Positions 12,458-14,181 of a stretch of DNA of 14,181 nucleotides are shown piece after piece. Position numbers and translations under genes: made by a program. Position 1 is the first letter of the stretch; every line of letters begins with the position of its first letter. The notes under the pieces were generated by a model. That model did no database searches and was not told the DNA's origin. It worked only from the letters and a program-made list of their open reading frames with translations. The stretch comes from UMGS172 sp045649545. GTDB lineage: Bacteria; Bacillota; Clostridia; Oscillospirales; Acutalibacteraceae. The stretch lies in NCBI GenBank assembly GCA_045649545.1, contig JAZRQE010000021.1, positions 1 to 14,181 of the forward strand, given 5' to 3'.

Positions 12458-14171
12458 GGATGATAAACCACATAGGGTATGTGCATACTGTCGTGTTTCA
12501 ACCGATGCAACAGACCAAAGAAACTCCTTAAAAGCACAAAAGAGATTTTTTGAAGCATATTTTTCTTCGCACCCAAATTGGAATAAAGTTGATATTTATT
12601 TTGATGAAGGATTATCAGGAACATCGAAAGAAAAACGAGATGGATTTAACAGAATGATGAAAGATGCCTTGAATGGCAAAATAGACATCATTCTAACAAA
12701 AGAGGTTTCCCGATTTTCCCGAAATGTTGAAGAACTGTTAAGTGATGCAAAAAAATTAAGGAATAACGGTGTTTATATTTGGTTTTTATCAGATGATATT
12801 TGTACGGAAGATATTGAATACCTTGAACCTTTGTCTATTGCGGGAAATAGTGCTCAAAGTGAAAGTTTAAGAACATCTCGCCGTGTTAAATGGGGACAGC
12901 AACAAAGGATGAAGCAAGGTGTTGTATTTGGTCGTAAAGAAATGTACGGGTATAACATTGTTAAGGATGAAGACGATATTCAACACTTTGAAATCATCCC
13001 CGAAGAAGCAGAGGTTATTAAAAAGATTTTTGAGTGGTTTGCAAGTGGCGAGGGTACTCACCGAATTGGCAGAAGATTAGAACAACAAGGCATCACAACA
13101 AAACGATACAAAAACGGATGGAGCAATACTGTCATTCTTCGTATTTTACGAAATGAAAAATATGTGGGTGACTTGGAACAGGGCAAAACATATACACCTA
13201 ACCCGATGTCCCACAAGAAAAAGTATAATACAGAAGATGATTCTTACAAGTGTTACATAACAGACCACCACCCCGAAAGTGCTATCATTGACCGAGAATT
13301 ATGGAACAAGGTGCAAACAATTTTACAGGAAAATGCACCAAGTGAAGAAATCAAGGCAAAGCACTCAAACAGATATTGGACAAGTGGTAAAGTATATTGT
13401 GGGCTTTGCAAGGGTAGGTATGTCAGTTATGTAAAAAAACAAAAGAACATCCCTTATCGTGCTTGGGTGTGCTTTGAAAATCATCAAAGAGGAAAATACA
13501 AGCAAACAACCCTTGAAACTGGCGAAACCAAAATAGTGGGTTGTAATGCTCTGCGAGTAAATGACAGGGTGTTACAAACGGCAATTCACGATATTATTAC
13601 CGAGTATATTATTCCGTACAGAGAACCACTACTTGATGAAATGAAAAAGGAAATAGCCGAACTCTCAAAACCTAAGGACACCACCAAGCAGATTGCCAAA
13701 CTGCAAACGGCACTTGAAAAGAAGCAAGGCGAAATCTCCAAGCTCACTTTGGGTTGGACAAGTGGTTCTGTTCCTGATATTGCCTATTATTCAAGTATTG
13801 GAACACTTAACAAGCAATATGAAGATTTACAAGCACAACTCCGTCAAATGCAAGAACAGGGAGATTCTGCGAGTGCAGAGGTACAAATATACACCGAGTA
13901 TGTAGAACAGTTAGAGTCTGTACTCGCACTTTCCGAGAATGACCTAAACGAAGCATTTTACGAAAGGGTTACAAAACAGATATTTGTATATCCTCTTAAT
14001 CTGTTGGAGTTCCATTTATCGTTTATCCCAATGCCGATTTATATGCAATATAAGACATCAGGCAGAGGAAAAGACTATAAGGCGGAATTCACTATTCTAT
14101 CAAAAGAGCAATTTGCAGAATTGCTTGAAAAAGCACCTAAAAACGAACTTGCAGAAGAGGAAGAACAATAA
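12408..14171 (+). CDS. Large serine recombinase (site-specific integrase/excisionase)
   Basis: A 587-residue recombinase. The resolvase-type catalytic domain (about 22-165) has the nucleophile S31 in YCRVST with R29, the LKAQ-type motif at 41-44, GLSGTSKEKRDGF at 68-80 and the SRFSRN motif at 101-106. The recombinase DNA-binding domain follows (about 175-310; YGYNIV, then ILRNEKYVGD at 246-255). A zinc-ribbon domain (about 322-385) uses C331-x2-C334 with C355 and C379. A coiled coil (about 405-510) precedes a C-terminal domain with an acidic end. All parts needed for attP x attB recombination are present. ATG 12408 is preferred for AGAGG at 12394-12398; ATG 12399 and GTG further up are alternatives in the same frame. 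Codon choice looks more A-rich than in the flanking genes, fitting transfer. Its target here is evidently cotJC. Confidence 0.93.
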   Translation: MSNVRETQGKKKRLKIEDDKPHRVCAYCRVSTDATDQRNSLKAQKRFFEAYFSSHPNWNKVDIYFDEGLSGTSKEKRDGFNRMMKDALNGKIDIILTKEVSRFSRNVEELLSDAKKLRNNGVYIWFLSDDICTEDIEYLEPLSIAGNSAQSESLRTSRRVKWGQQQRMKQGVVFGRKEMYGYNIVKDEDDIQHFEIIPEEAEVIKKIFEWFASGEGTHRIGRRLEQQGITTKRYKNGWSNTVILRILRNEKYVGDLEQGKTYTPNPMSHKKKYNTEDDSYKCYITDHHPESAIIDRELWNKVQTILQENAPSEEIKAKHSNRYWTSGKVYCGLCKGRYVSYVKKQKNIPYRAWVCFENHQRGKYKQTTLETGETKIVGCNALRVNDRVLQTAIHDIITEYIIPYREPLLDEMKKEIAELSKPKDTTKQIAKLQTALEKKQGEISKLTLGWTSGSVPDIAYYSSIGTLNKQYEDLQAQLRQMQEQGDSASAEVQIYTEYVEQLESVLALSENDLNEAFYERVTKQIFVYPLNLLEFHLSFIPMPIYMQYKTSGRGKDYKAEFTILSKEQFAELLEKAPKNELAEEEEQ

Positions 14172-14181
14172 GAAAAAGATA

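Larger units (their letters stand above)
12092..14181 (+). mobile_element. Left end of an integrated element encoding a large serine recombinase (incomplete)
   Basis: Everything after the cotJC break belongs to an inserted element. It opens with a small unknown gene and a large serine recombinase, in the orientation of cotJ, and runs off the window 10 bp after the recombinase stop. The recombinase next to the junction is the usual layout for prophages, integrative elements and sporulation-excised elements using this enzyme class. Size, cargo and type of the element are unknown. Confidence 0.7.

Noticed and set aside
1..14181. CRISPR arrays, rRNA genes, IS elements with terminal inverted repeats, riboswitches
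   Set aside because: No repeated spaced units, rRNA-like sequence, transposase genes or recognisable aptamer cores were seen on either strand by reading.

Overview
The window reads as chromosome of a low-GC, endospore-forming Firmicute of the class Clostridia (a gut Oscillospiraceae/Ruminococcaceae-type genome is my best guess). The basis is AT-rich DNA with strong AGGAGG ribosome sites, a cotJ spore-coat operon, a PerR/rubrerythrin pair, an MsmX-type sugar ATPase and a CdaR-type regulator in front of ftsEX. The species cannot be named from this sequence.

Layout. (1) 1-155: tail of an RsuA-type 16S rRNA pseudouridine synthase. (2) 335-1477: a stand-alone MsmX/UgpC-family sugar-importer ATPase closed by a strong hairpin. 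(3) 1676-6991: a probable cell-envelope operon holding a CdaR-type regulator, ftsE, ftsX, a secreted coiled-coil/M23 peptidoglycan hydrolase and an S41 (CtpB-like) protease. A small membrane-anchored BofC-C-terminus-like protein lies opposite, overlapping the S41 3' end. (4) 7522-10017: a bifunctional class A penicillin-binding protein with its own promoter and terminator. (5) 10154-11087: perR and rubrerythrin, with two PerR boxes around the promoter. (6) 11180-11256, minus strand: tRNA-Pro(GGG). (7) 11418-12094: cotJA, cotJB and a cotJC cut off after 65 codons. (8) About 12092 to the end: an integrated element beginning with a 106-residue unknown protein overlapping a 587-residue large serine recombinase. 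The far end of the element is outside the window.

How the parts work together. Regions 3 and 4 are a wall-growth module: FtsEX gates the M23 hydrolase, and the PBP makes the glycan. Both transcription units carry a sequence that matches the published WalR (YycF) box exactly, TGTWAH-N5-TGTWAH, at 1551-1567 and 7437-7453, so I infer common WalRK control. Region 5 is a self-contained peroxide-response operon.

The most interesting place is the cotJC break at about 12090. A mother-cell sporulation gene is interrupted within a highly conserved stretch, and a large serine recombinase starts about 300 bp further on, in the same direction, with no terminator between. This is the architecture of sporulation-excised elements such as skin in sigK. 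Whether this element is really excised during sporulation, or is simply an integrated mobile element that killed cotJC, cannot be decided without the other junction.
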